DNA of 64,000 nucleotides from Volvox africanus. Taxonomy: Eukaryota; Chlorophyta; Chlorophyceae; Chlamydomonadales; Volvocaceae. Below are positions 23,101 to 34,000 of this stretch, in pieces. The first letter of the stretch is position 1. Each line of letters begins with the position of its first letter. A program made the position numbers and the translations under genes. The notes under the pieces were generated by a model. That model saw only the letters and a program-made list of their open reading frames with translations. It was not told where the DNA came from and did no database searches. The stretch is from contig BSDZ01000004.1 of NCBI GenBank assembly GCA_030268105.1, forward strand, positions 5,439,001 to 5,503,000. The letters run 5' to 3'.

Positions 23101-26100
23101 CCCGCCTCCGCCCCCACCTCCACCTCCACCGCCCCCACCTCCACCTCCACCTCCACCTCCGCCTCCACCTCCACCTCCACCTCCACCTCCACCACCACCA
23201 CCACCTCCACCTCCACCACCACCTCCACCTCCACCTCCGCCGCCCCCACCGCCGCCGCCGCCTCCACCGCCGCCACTACCGCCTCCTCCCCCCCCTCAGC
23301 CACCAAATCCCTCCCCGCCTCCGCCCCCACCTCCACCTCCACCGCCCCCACCTCCACCGCCCCCACCTCCACCTCCACCTCCACCTCCACCGCCCCCACC
23401 TTCACCCCCACCGCCGCCGCCGCCCCCGCCGCCGCCACTGCCGCCTCCTCCCCCCTTACCGCCACCTAATCCTTCCCCGCCTCCGCCACCTCCACCTCCA
23501 CCACCGCCACCTCCCACGCCACCACCGCCTCCTCCATTCCCGCCGTTTCCTCCACCCCCACCTCCTCCACCCCCACCGCCGCCGCCGCCCCCGCCGCCGC
23601 CACTACCGCCTCCTGCCCCCCCACAGCCACCAAATCCCTCCCCGCCTCCGCCACCACCGCCTCCACCTCCACCTCCACCTCCACCACCCCCTCCACCTCC
23701 CCCACCTCCTCCACCTCCCCCACCTCCTCCACCTCCTCCACCTCCTCCTCCGCCACCACCACCTCCACCACCTCCACCACCTCCTCCACCACCACCGCCG
23801 CCTCCACCACCACCGCCTCCACCACCACCACCGGCACCGCCTCCTCCACCGCCTCCACTCCCTCCACCACCACCACTGCCCCCTCCGCCACTTCCTCCTC
23901 CACCTCCACCTCCACCTCCACCGCCACCGCCCCCACCTCCACCGCCCCCACCTCCACCGCCCCCACCTCCACCCCCTCCACCTCCACCGCCACCCCCTCC
24001 ACCTCCACCGCCCCCACCGCCCCCACCGCCCCCTCCTCCACCTCCTCCACCACCACCGCCTCCACCACCACCACCGGCACCGCCTCCTCCACCGCCTCCA
24101 CTCCCTCCACCACCACCGCCGCCCCCTCCGCCACTTCCTCCGCCACCACCACCTCCACCTCCACCTCCACCGCCCCCTCCTCCACCGCCCCCACCTCCAC
24201 CCCCTCCACCTCCACCGCCACCCCCTCCACCTCCACCGCCACCCCCTCCACCTCCACCGCCCCCACCGCCCCCACCGCCCCCTCCTCCACCTCCCCCACC
24301 TCCTCCATCTCCTTCCCCACCACCGGCACCGCCTCCTCCACAGCCTCCTTCCCCACCACCGGCACCGCCTCCTCCACAGCCTCCTTCCCCACCACCGGCA
24401 CCGCCTCCTCCACAGCCTCCTTCCCCACCACCGGCACCGCCTCCTCCACAGCCTCCTTCCCCACCACCGGCACCGCCTCCTCCACAGCCTCCTTCCCCAC
24501 CACCGGCACCGCCTCCTCCACAGCCTCCTTCCCCACCACCGGCACCGCCTCCTCCACAGCCTCCTTCCCCACCACCGGCACCGCCTCCTCCACAGCCTCC
24601 TTCCCCACCACCGGCACCGCCTCCTCCACAGCCTCCTTCCCCACCACCGGCACCGCCTCCTCCACAGCCTCCTTCCCCACCACCGGCACCGCCTCCTCCA
24701 CAGCCTCCTTCCCCACCACCGGCACCGCCTCCTTCCCCACCGCCTCCACTTCCACCGCAGTCGCCACCGCCGCGTCCGCCTCCTGCACCACCGCTGCCAA
24801 CGCCTCCCCCACCCTCGTTGCCTCCCCCACCCCCCCCTCCTCCTCCACCTCCACCGCTGACTACACCAATGCAACCTTGGCCCTCGGCACCACCTCCTAC
24901 CCCATCGCCATCGCCACCGGGCTCCTCTTCCCCTGCGCCGCCTGCGCCACCGCGACCGCCCCCGAAGCCCCCAACGCCGGTCATCATAACGCACACAGCC
25001 TGCGCACAGGGTACAAAGCAGGTCCCATACGTCGTCGGCAACCTCACCTCCTCCACAACAGTTGATGGCTTTGGTCTCCCCGCAGTTGCGCTGTGTTTCT
25101 CGGTGGCCTCGCAATCATGTGATACTAAATACCCGTGCTGCAACATGCAGTTTGCCAAGGTAGGTTACCAAGGGGGAAGCGGTACCGGATTCTGTGCCTG
25201 AGATAAGAATAGCTGGGGTTGGTAGTAGCGACTGTGACCCCATATATACAAACAGCATGCTGACACGTGTTTACGTAGGTTGCATGGGAGCATGATAAGG
25301 TGTAATATGCCGGCAGGATGCCCGGCTATCCCTGCATCCGTATCCCCTTCCTCGCTCTCCCCTCTACAACCCCCATTCCTCGCTCCTCATTGGGTTACGA
25401 TTGCAACTCCCTCCGCCGGATGCAGGTCGAGATTCCAATTACCAGTGCATGCAAGCCTGCAGTTCGTCAAATCCGGGTTGGCGGCAGCAAGATGTCTTAC
25501 AGCTGGGGTAAGATTGTTTCTAGCCGCAGCCGCCGGCAGCTAGGTGGATAGCTAGCTTGGGTTATACAGTTACAGTAACATAGGGTTATAAAGTTCTGTG
25601 TTTTTCCATGTTCCATTTCGTACGTACTTTGTTGTGGACTTGTGTTGAGGGCAGGACCCCGTTGGCTTTCGTGTCAGCGTTGCTGTCACGGCAGGCGTGA
25701 GCGGCATTGGGTTGAAAGCTGCGTACTTAACCTTAACCTTCAGTACCCTTGATCGGTGAACATGATGCAACCCGCATAGCCCACGCACCCAACGCAGTGT
25801 ATTCGCCTCCGCATTGCCTTCCATCCCTTCCACAGCGTTCTACAGCGACTTCACCACGCTCAAGTTCCCGGGTCTTGTAAAGTGAGTAGCGGCGTGTCAT
25901 CAGTGGCTTCGTGGCGATGTGGGGGCCGATCGGCATGCGCTCATTTTTTAGGCAGCAGGTGGCACTCCTGCCCTGTCGAAAAACTGCATCGCACATACCA
26001 TCGCTCATCAACGAGGTAACCATCCTTCAAACAAGATAGCCGATCAATCGTAGGCATCAGCACCCTATCAGGATGTCGTACGCCTCACCCTAAGCCCGCC

Positions 26101-26609
26101 AAATATGTGCACACACACGACTGGGCGTCGTATCCTCCAACGCGAACTCGCAATTATCCGCTACTTGTTTGAAGCCATCTGTATCCGAGCGGCGAACTGC
26201 CTTGTCCGCCTTATTGCACGCACATAGGGCCCTGCGTAAACCGGTTGGAAATCAGCTTTGCTGGGTGGTGTCGCCTGGCGCTTGTGCGAACCCCGCCAAC
26301 TTCTGCCTGTATGGACGATGCCAGGTGCGTTGGGAATGCGGGTCGCGCTTACTCCCCCCCTGTTTTGCCCCCCATGGAAGCGCTGTATATTCGGGCCGAA
26401 GCTATGGTTACCTGGTGTATGTATGTATATTCGGGACGGACGGTCCGTTCTCGTTCGTTCATTGTACGATCGGGGTTGCTGCGTCCTGGCATTCGGCCTA
26501 GCTTACATGCCTAGCAGGCGGACTTTTAAACATGCGTTTCAACTCGACATTGCAGGTGAACGTTTACTCCTCTGACAACAACTGCTGTCCAGCGACTTTC
26601 ATTTCATAA
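10189..26609 (+). CDS. Giant pherophorin-family extracellular matrix glycoprotein
   Basis: Nine exons: 10189-10246, 10761-10927, 11294-11495, 11767-11899, 12151-25159, 25426-25507, 25836-25881, 26228-26324 and 26556-26609. All junctions agree in phase; the total is 13,848 nt, or 4,615 residues. Residues 1-19 are a signal peptide ([18 protein letters not shown]). An N-terminal pherophorin domain follows ([30 protein letters not shown]), to about residue 205. Residues 227-3283 are a Ser-Pro rod of 25-residue repeats. A second Cys-containing globular module occupies about 3323-3475 ([13 protein letters not shown]). Then comes a nearly pure proline rod (about 3480-4240), a 12-residue repeat array and a C-terminal pherophorin domain ([14 protein letters not shown], ending [11 protein letters not shown]). 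Pherophorins are secreted, hydroxyproline-rich and O-glycosylated components of the volvocine extracellular matrix. The acceptor at 10760 (AAG) is the weakest boundary. Repeat copy number may be affected by assembly. Confidence 0.9.
11069..11172. repeat. Mirrored CA-TA / TA-TG microsatellite in intron 2
   Basis: A (CA)n tract running into (TA)n is followed, after about 28 bases, by (TA)n running into (TG)n. The two halves are reverse complements, so the intron could fold into a long hairpin. It lies in the pherophorin intron 10928-11293. Confidence 0.9.
12266..17475 (+). repeat. Homogeneous 75-base tandem array, about 69 copies
   Basis: The sequence repeats with a period of exactly 75 bases, encoding 25 residues built from [12 protein letters not shown] and QPPSP steps. 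Copies differ by only a few recurrent substitutions (for example GGCTCC/GCCTCC, CCCGAG/GCCGAG, CTCGCC/CTCTCC). Because 75 is divisible by three and the unit has no stop in several frames, other frames are also open across it. Confidence 0.95.
18301..20535 (+). repeat. About 1.19-kb tandem segmental duplication inside the rod
   Basis: Distinct variant units recur in the same order with an offset of 1,191 bases: CTCACAGCCC at 18304/19495, the PFLPMSP unit at about 18596/19787, SSGPP at 18740/19931 and IPVPP at 18901/20092. After that point the offset becomes 1,044 bases (the PASPSP marker at about 19355/20399), so the second copy has lost 147 bases, one 75- plus one 72-base unit. The 147-base loss keeps the frame. 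Confidence 0.85.
20591..21430 (+). repeat. 372-base higher-order repeat, two copies plus partial third
   Basis: The marker CCAACATCTTCT starts at 20591, 20963 and 21335, exactly 372 bases apart (four 75-base units and one 72-base unit). The copies are nearly identical, pointing to recent unequal exchange. Confidence 0.9.
22020..24310 (+). repeat. Poly-proline coding tract
   Basis: About 760 codons that are almost all proline, written with shuffled CCA/CCT/CCC/CCG codons, including CCACCT runs near 22680-22790. Larger blocks recur within it (compare 22915-23050 with 23460-23600, and 23760-23900 with 24040-24160). It links the middle and C-terminal pherophorin modules. Confidence 0.95.
24312..24740 (+). 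repeat. 36-base tandem repeat, about 11-12 copies
   Basis: Consecutive near-identical 36-base units encode the 12-residue repeat [12 protein letters not shown]. It closes the second rod just before the C-terminal domain. Confidence 0.95.
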
Positions 26610-26979
26610 TACAGTGCGTGGCTGCACAGGCGTGTTTGGTACGTGTACGCCCGCTTCTTCCGTTCGCAGTTATATATGTTTCCTTAAGAGGGCAAGATAT
26701 CTCCTTTACATCGTATGGCTCGTGCTACCGCGGATGGCTATCCGTGAATCTTTTCGTAGCTGAGATGATGATTTGATGCAAGTGCATGTAGGGTTTGATG
26801 AGTCTATGTGCGCGTGCGTGATGCGAAACCCAGGTCGTTGTACGGTTCACTTGGGTAATGGATTTTGGTAACCAATAGCGAGCGCTTCTGAGTGCATATA
26901 GATAGTGCGGTGGTGGAAAGCTCGCTCATGTACCGGCAAGTGCAGGTTGCCGCAGGTTGACCTTCCACATGACTAGGGT

Positions 26980-26984
26980 TGTAA
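26980..26984 (+). terminator. Candidate poly(A) signal TGTAA (pherophorin)
   Basis: TGTAA about 370 bases after the pherophorin stop codon; a plausible volvocine 3' UTR length. Confidence 0.35.
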
Positions 26985-28044
26985 GGATGTACAGCAGTAG
27001 ACGATGCATTGACTTGGCTTGGTGCTTTGGTAAATTTGGTCGGAATGTCGGAATTATTTCAGGGGGCCCCGTGTGCCATTAGGTGCGACAATCAGCATGC
27101 TTGCCCCGGCACGCATGTCAGTTGAGAGAAAAGGCGTTTGACGCCTAGCTGGCTGGCTGATGATCGAAATGCTGCATGCTACATTAAAAAATCCGCTTTC
27201 TTTCGCATCTTTCGACCTTGTGGTTACGCCCCTTCGATCCTTTCTTTTCGATTCTTTCCTTGCTGTTATGACGTCGAACGTTGGGCTTGTGCGCTGTGTC
27301 CGCACATGGTACGCATTTTGTGTTGTCTATCTGATTGCGTGGGGTAGTTGAAAGGCGTCAATGCCTATACGATACAGAGCGGATAGCGTTAAGGTATGTT
27401 ACGATATGGATATGGATCAGTGAGATACGCAGCGAGGCAACATATGGTTTTGTTGCATGAATTGCAAAGGTTACATGGCAAGGCGGATACATGGCTAGTC
27501 GTGTGCATCTCGCTCGACCTGTTTTACTGTGCTCATGGTATGTATGTGCTCATGTAGGCGAGGCCGGGTGTCGTGGCCATGGGCGCTTTCTGCTACAAAA
27601 CGGTCAGTTCATGACTCTGATGCCGACGGTTTTACTCCATGGCGCATTGTAACCACCAGTTACTGCTTTCGTGTTTCGTCACTTCAAATTCCGTTCCTGC
27701 ATATAATTCATTGATGGTCATAGCCCCCAATAGTACCCCCGAACGGCATTGTCGTTGCCTACCGTTGATGGTTAGCAAATCATTAGCAGCAGTGCATAAC
27801 CCTTACATAGCCCTTATAAATATACCTGATGGGTGTAAAAACCCGATAATCGCTACCTTTATTCCTGTCTTAAGTCGCCCCAACCCTGCATGCCTCCCGG
27901 GAAAAAGGGCGTGGGCAACTTATGGGGGGATGGAAGTGGCGTGGAGTGGCGTACCACCTCGGCCCATTCCTCTCTTGAATGCCCAGTCCTGTCAGATGAA
28001 GTCAGTCCCGTGATAAAGAGGGTCACAGGATCGCAGCAGCCCAT

Positions 28045-28049
28045 TTACA
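28045..28049 (-). terminator. Candidate poly(A) signal TGTAA on the minus strand
   Basis: TTACA on the plus strand reads TGTAA on the minus strand, about 190 bases past the stop codon of the 603-codon ORF. Confidence 0.35.
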
Positions 28050-28240
28050 AACCTTCTAATAATGGGCTTTCCTGCCGCCGCCATCACCACAGCTAACGAA
28101 ACCCACCACCATCGGAGCCCGCTGTAACTACCACCACTTCCATAACTAGGATGCATATTTAGCTCGGACTACTGCACGATTTGGAATCATGGATCCTCCC
28201 TTTGGACGCACATGTCCTCCCTTTAAGCTCCTCACAGACA

Positions 28241-30052
28241 CTACCGCCAGCCAGCGCTGCTGCGGAAGGCGACAAACGTCCGTCCTGACCCATGGGTCAC
28301 TGAGGGCAGGGACGGTGCTCGCCTGGGCAGTCTAGGTGCGTTACTGTGCGCAATTTTGCAGTCACTGCAGCTGCTGCAACTACTTCTATCGCTTATCGAT
28401 GCAGTGCGAACAGACCTTCGAACGTTCCGCTGCGCCAACAGCGATTGTATTTGCGGTTGTCGACGTGCCGCGGCCGGCACCATCACTCCTGCAGAAGCAA
28501 GAGCCATGCTTGCACCGGAAAAGGTTAACGCATCAAGAGCAGCGTCATGCTTGAACCCCGAGGAGGAGGAGGGGGCTGAAGAGGTTGCTTCTTCTTGTGA
28601 TGCCAAAAGCAGCCTTGCAACGCACTCGCCACCAACGTCAGACAGGTACGCCTCCACCTCTATAGGCTCCCAATGTAGCTGCTTCACACAGAAGCGGCGG
28701 AAGGCCTCAAGGGTGCTGGCTGCTAACGCCGTCGTTGCCTCCACGCCAGCCTCGGGCTCCGGAAGGCCGTCGTCCGGCGGCAGGATCGGCCGGCCACTGC
28801 CCCGTGCATTGCGTGCCGCTGGTTGCTTCCTGCCACCTACGCCAGCGTGCATTTGGTGGCACCGGCGGTTCACAGCACGCTCGCGGCCGCCGGCGCTGCC
28901 GCTGGCAGTTACTGCCATCCTGCTACCCCCATCGAGAGCTTGATGATGCATCGTTAAATAGATGCGCAGCATGCCACCGCGAGCCAGCGCGGGGATGCGC
29001 TCAAGCTTCATCCAGTAGTAAATGTTCTTGGGAGCGCTGGGCAGCGGCCAACGCCCCAGCGACGCTAGCCCCGCCGCCATTTCCACCTTTTTGCTCTCTT
29101 CAGTTGTCGACGTCGTCAGTGAAGACGCGATGCCGACGGCCTCAGCATCGCCGACTTCTATGGACGAGCTGCAACCGCCAGCCGACGGCCCTGATATCAC
29201 CGACTCCATCGAGCCCCCTGCGGCTACCACTGCTATCATGGCGTCTTCAGAGCCGACCTTTGACCCCGATTTCATGGCAAAGACTGTTACTCCGACGTCT
29301 GCAGCGGACGTAGCCATGATGCTGGTGGAAGGTCCGTGGGCCGCTGCTTCGGCCTCTGGCTTGAACACTTTGCCGTGCGTTGTCGCGGCAGAGCCGCCTC
29401 GGCAGCACATCTCACCAGCCCGCTGGTACAGCAGCTGCCCGAAGTTGTAGCCGTTGCACAACGTGCTGAAATATTCAATTGTGTTGAAACGGCACCCCGA
29501 AACAGGATCCCTGCGGCAGGCAAGCACGCAGAAGCCCAGCAGATGCGGCTCGGGGCTGAAGGCTGCGGTGCCGGAGGCATGACTATTGTTCTGGCTGTAG
29601 TTCTTGTCCTGGCCGTCTGCCGGACGCCAGTGGGAGTCTGCTAGGCGTGTGCGACGAAGCTCGAAGGATTCAAGGAGCTGTGATAGCTCAGCATCTCTGG
29701 TGCGGACATCCTTTCCAGCAGGTACCCATAGCAGCACATGCAAGCGCTGCAGCGACTCCAGCGCTTCGTCGGCGTACGGCAGCGAGTCTTCAAGATGGTG
29801 TAGCTTTCCTACAACTTGCCGCTGCAGGCGTTTTCTCAGGGCGCTAAACGGACGGAGAAAGCAACGCCTGAGAATCTCCTGGTAGTGCATAACATCGCGC
29901 CGTGTGCGCGGTCGAGTAAGAACCTCATGCCGTAGCTCTTCTAGGTGGCTTTCATCAGTCTCAAACCAGTCCGGTAAATCCTCGTCTGCGTTTTCACTGG
30001 TCCAGTCTACGTTATTGTCTGGCCGACGTGTTCCATTCCTCGCACGCCGCAT
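28241..30052 (-). CDS. Hypothetical protein, 603 residues, single exon
   Basis: An uninterrupted frame starts at a true ATG, preceded in frame by a stop, and runs 603 codons. I do not recognise the family. Residues 1-60 are acidic and Trp-containing (NVDWTSENADEDLPDWFETD). About 60-150 are helical and charged. A Cys/aromatic-rich patch follows near 170-215 (LLGFCVLACRRDPVSGCRFN, then YNFGQLLYQRAGEMCCR). The middle is Ala/Ser-rich, then comes an aromatic segment (NIYYWMKLERIPALARGG). The C-terminal half has low-complexity Ser/Arg stretches. There is no signal peptide or membrane helix. It lies in the same orientation as, and about 700 bases downstream of, the BRWD gene. Single-exon structure is unusual beside such intron-rich genes. 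Frames on the opposite strand are also fairly open, so GC-driven openness is a competing explanation, although the N-terminal third looks like real protein. Confidence 0.55.
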   Translation of the reverse strand: MRRARNGTRRPDNNVDWTSENADEDLPDWFETDESHLEELRHEVLTRPRTRRDVMHYQEILRRCFLRPFSALRKRLQRQVVGKLHHLEDSLPYADEALESLQRLHVLLWVPAGKDVRTRDAELSQLLESFELRRTRLADSHWRPADGQDKNYSQNNSHASGTAAFSPEPHLLGFCVLACRRDPVSGCRFNTIEYFSTLCNGYNFGQLLYQRAGEMCCRGGSAATTHGKVFKPEAEAAAHGPSTSIMATSAADVGVTVFAMKSGSKVGSEDAMIAVVAAGGSMESVISGPSAGGCSSSIEVGDAEAVGIASSLTTSTTEESKKVEMAAGLASLGRWPLPSAPKNIYYWMKLERIPALARGGMLRIYLTMHHQALDGGSRMAVTASGSAGGRERAVNRRCHQMHAGVGGRKQPAARNARGSGRPILPPDDGLPEPEAGVEATTALAASTLEAFRRFCVKQLHWEPIEVEAYLSDVGGECVARLLLASQEEATSSAPSSSSGFKHDAALDALTFSGASMALASAGVMVPAAARRQPQIQSLLAQRNVRRSVRTASISDRSSCSSCSDCKIAHSNAPRLPRRAPSLPSVTHGSGRTFVAFRSSAGWR

Positions 30053-30754
30053 TCCAAAGCCTGTTAACTTTGATTTTTGTTATTATGTTACAAATTGTTA
30101 TTACTCATTCGTGTGCGCCACGTAACTTTTACGAGGTTCTTCATAGCAGCGCATTTTACGAGGTTCTTTCCTTTGCCCTATCCTTGACTTTCTTAATTTA
30201 CTTTTCATTGTACAGACCCGTATACAGTTCATTCCATACCATCCTCCCATATGAACTCTCGCGAGGTGCATGAACACTGTATGTGCCTGCTGGCTGGGTC
30301 GTACACGCTGTTAAATCATAGCATGCCATATCACAGCATGTTCATTGCAACAAGAGGAACTGCAAAGGTGGGTCAGAGTGCAAATTCAACGAATCCATTG
30401 GCCCAAGTTAAAGAAAGTATGAACGGCAACTGCCAAGAATGCCAGGAAATTCACGCAAGCCTGCCATGCCACAACCGTTTCATCTTAACAGCACGAACAT
30501 AGCCTGGATTTGATAGACGCAGTAGCTTAAATTCATGCAACAACATTTTTAACACCTTGGGATATGCAACAAGACCTCTCATCGCCATGGCACGGCCCCC
30601 TAGTGACACGAACTGCAAGCTGGAACCGCTGCCACCGCTGTACCTCTCCCGTCTACCGTCGGAATGATCTGGTCACTGCTGAAACTTCAAGCCTCCTGCC
30701 GACATGGCTAGCCATTAATCTACTGTCAATCCAATCACGCTGCCATGGACCTTA
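30053..30754. other. Spacer between the 603-codon ORF and the BRWD gene
   Basis: About 700 bases, AT-richer than the flanking coding DNA, with no supported gene. It should contain the BRWD 3' UTR; a minus-strand TGTAA candidate lies at 30088-30092. It may also contain the promoter of the 603-codon ORF. Confidence 0.5.
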
Positions 30755-31028
30755 TCAGCTATTCGGGAAGCCCTGTCTGGAAAACCGGGGCTGGATAACC
30801 GTGCTCGGATACGGCGTCGCATCATAATCCCCTGCTGTCCTGGCTTCACTCCCTGCATTGCCCCTGACACTGCCCGTTAGACCTCGGGCGAAGCGGTTTA
30901 CGTCCGCATGGGCTTCAATGAAGGAGTTTGGATCAGCGCCGCCGGCACTGCCTGGGAAGCCTCCCCGATGATCGTGTGTTGGCGTGAGCGTGGCGGGGCC
31001 CGACGTCGTGGCCCAATCTTGATACAGG

Positions 31029-31070
<42 letters not shown>

Positions 31071-34000
31071 AGCTGTTGTGAGTGGGTACGCCTTTGTTGC
31101 TGCATTTGGTGTTGCTGGTATACCTGCTGCTCCTGTTGTTGCTGGTATAGTTGCTGCTGCTGCTGGTACTGCTGCTGTTGTTGTTGCTGCTGCTGTTGAG
31201 CCAACGTTTGGTACTGTTGTTGCTGTTGCTGCTGCTGTGGCGATAGTTGGTATTGCTGTTGTGGCTGCTGCTGCAGCGAGGGCTGGTACCGCAGTGCATT
31301 CTGTGACGGATGCAGCGACTGTAACTGCTGAAGCTGGGCTTGGAGCTTCGGTGACTGCTGCCGCAACATGGACAGCTGCGGCGCTGCGAGTTGGCCTGCC
31401 GTCTGCATGTACGAGACCGAGGTCCCCGGGTGCACCCCCACAGTCGCCGCAGCAGTGAGTCCATCCACAAACCTCGCATCCATCCCCACCGCCGACGGCG
31501 CTAACGGCGTAGCCACGCCCCAATGTGCAGATTGCGGATGTGCACTTCCACCAATGCCGCCTTGGCGCGAAACCGCACCAACGGCAGTCGCGCTGCCTTG
31601 CTGCCTCATGCTCACCCAGATAGCTTCCGCAGCGGCAAGCAACGCAGCCTCGTTTACGTCTGGGACGGCAGGGGCCACCCTGGTCGCTCCGGCAGCGGCC
31701 ATGAGGCCATCGTCGCAGTCGTCGCCACTGGATTTATTGCTCCGCCTGGCAATAGTGCTTTGTGACAAGTAGGCATCTAAACAGCCCTGCTGCATCTGCC
31801 GAGCTTCCGTCGACAGCGCTGTAGCAATTGGCGTGAGCGTCCGCTGGTGCGAGGCGTGTGTGTCCGCCGGTCGGCCCAGGCCCGTAATGCTTGATGGTTT
31901 GCCATCTGACCGGGGGAGAGTTGTCTCCACATTGCGAGGCGACGGAGCCGACAGTGACTGAGGCACGGCAGTGATTGCGGCCAGCGGCCCATACGAATAT
32001 TGCAGAGACACCTCGACGGACCCTGGAAGCTGCTGTTGTTGCTGCTGTGGCTGCAGCAGCTGAGTCTGGGACGTTGGAATCCGTGCCTGTAATCCAGAAG
32101 CGGCTGCCAGAGGCCCCGTCGGATGATAGTGGTAATATTGTGTGGCCATGTCGTTGGAATGAGCGCCTCCATCGGAAGCTCGTTGCTGCGCAGCTGCGAA
32201 GGCAACAGGACTGCTGCCGCCAGAAGCGGTGGTAACGCCATGAGCCAGGTGGTCCAGATGTCCTCGGGACCCATGGGCCGGTGGTCGCGCCTGAGGCATT
32301 GCGTTGGCATCTCCATCACTGTCATCACTGGCCCTATCATCGTCCGAGCGGGCCGCCGCAGCGGCAGCAGCAGCGACCGCGGCCACGGCCGCCACTGCCG
32401 CTGCACGACGGCTTCGGCCGCCCTCGGGTGGCGGTGGCGTTGGTGCCGTGGCTCCAGCCGTGACGCCCCGTTGTAATCCTGAGGCCGCGGCCAAATCCTT
32501 AACCCCACCCCCCGCGGGCACCACGACATTGAGGGACGGCAGCGTAGGGCCCTCGGCCACTGGTGCTGCCGACGCGCGATGACCATCGGCGGCCGTTGCT
32601 CGCAAACGGATCTTTAGCTTGCCCTGCGCACCTTGAGCGGCGTGATTTACCGACCCGTCCATACGAATGTTCATCGCATCCGCTACCTCTGTCTTCGACG
32701 CTACTCTTGATGCTGTCGTTGCCACGACGGCGGCGTTCGCGCCCGCCGAACGAAAGTCAACTACCGCTGCTGGCCCACATGACTGTTGCTGTGGCGGCCC
32801 CGGCGCCCCGGACCCGAACGAGCCGGATGCAGGCGGCTGCGCCGTGTAGTCAACCTCAGCTCCTCCACCAGCGCTTACACCAGCGACACCTGCTGGCGCA
32901 GCATTCTCTGACGTTCTTACGTCTGCAACCCTGCCCCGGGTGCCAATCTTGTGCGCAGGCCTTCTGCCAGTATCGGCGCCGCCATCACCTTCATCTGCAT
33001 CTTCATCGACGTCGTCTTCGTCCGTCTCCGGCAGCTCGTTCTCCCAGTCATTGCCGTACCTAGGACGCTGCCGCGCCCTGGACGAGCGCCGCAACGGTTG
33101 CGGCTGTTGCTGCTGGCGCCGTCGGCGGCCCTGAACCCGTTGTGGCTGCCGCCGCCGTCGGCCCCGCTCATCGCTATCACTGTCGCTAGCATCCTCCTGT
33201 TCCTGCCCCTCCGTGTCGGAATACGAGTCCGCCGTCAACTCTTCCTGGTCGTCGTCACTGCCTTGGGAGCCATACAACATGGCAAACCGGCCAGGCACAT
33301 GGGCGCGCTCACGTCGAGGTCTGCTTGTCGCCAGCTCCTGCTGCTTTTGTTGTTGCTGCTGGTGGCTCCGCCTCTGTGGCTGTTGCCTCCGCCTGCGGCC
33401 TGAAAGCGATGCAATACGGCCGCCCTTCTCCGCCTCCTCAACCTCGTAATCCGAATCTGCTTGGCTTCCGCGATGCCGCTGAGCTACCCCAGCATCACTA
33501 GACGACACGAACCTGCCTCCTGCGTTCCGAGCAACCCCGCCCCCTCCATTACTGCCGCCAGGTTCGGCTAGCCAACTGCGTGGTAGCGCGGCGGCACTGC
33601 CATTGTTGGCATTCAACATCCATTCCTGCCCAGATGTATCAGTGGCAGCAGCCGTGGGGGCACCGATGGCGCCAGCGAAACCTCTACCGCCACCGCTGCC
33701 ACCAGCCGCTGATGATGGTGGGACCCACAAGCCGCCGCGTCGACGGGGGCCCGTGACACCGCCCGCTGCTTCGGCACCACCACGAATAGCATCCGCACCA
33801 GTCCACCTGCGCATGATACCAGTGGTTCTTGGCTTTGCACTTCCCCTCGCTGCCGCGCCGTCGGCCTCCCCGTCCGCTGTCACGTCAAAGTCTAGGGTAA
33901 CAAGCATCCACAGCTGAGATAGGTCCGCACGGCGGCGGCGCAGCGCCGACATACGACGGCGCCGCCGCTGTACGACGACGTGGGAACCAAACAGCAGCAT

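Larger units (their letters stand above)
26610..28240. other. Intergenic region and convergent 3' ends
   Basis: No supported gene. It should hold the 3' UTR of the pherophorin gene from the left and that of the minus-strand 603-codon ORF from the right. Open frames here are short. Confidence 0.5.

Noticed and set aside
28735..29450. Plus-strand open frames of about 190 codons opposite the 603-codon ORF
   Set aside because: They are shorter, lack recognisable features and sit antisense to the longer frame; GC-rich codon shadows are sufficient explanation.
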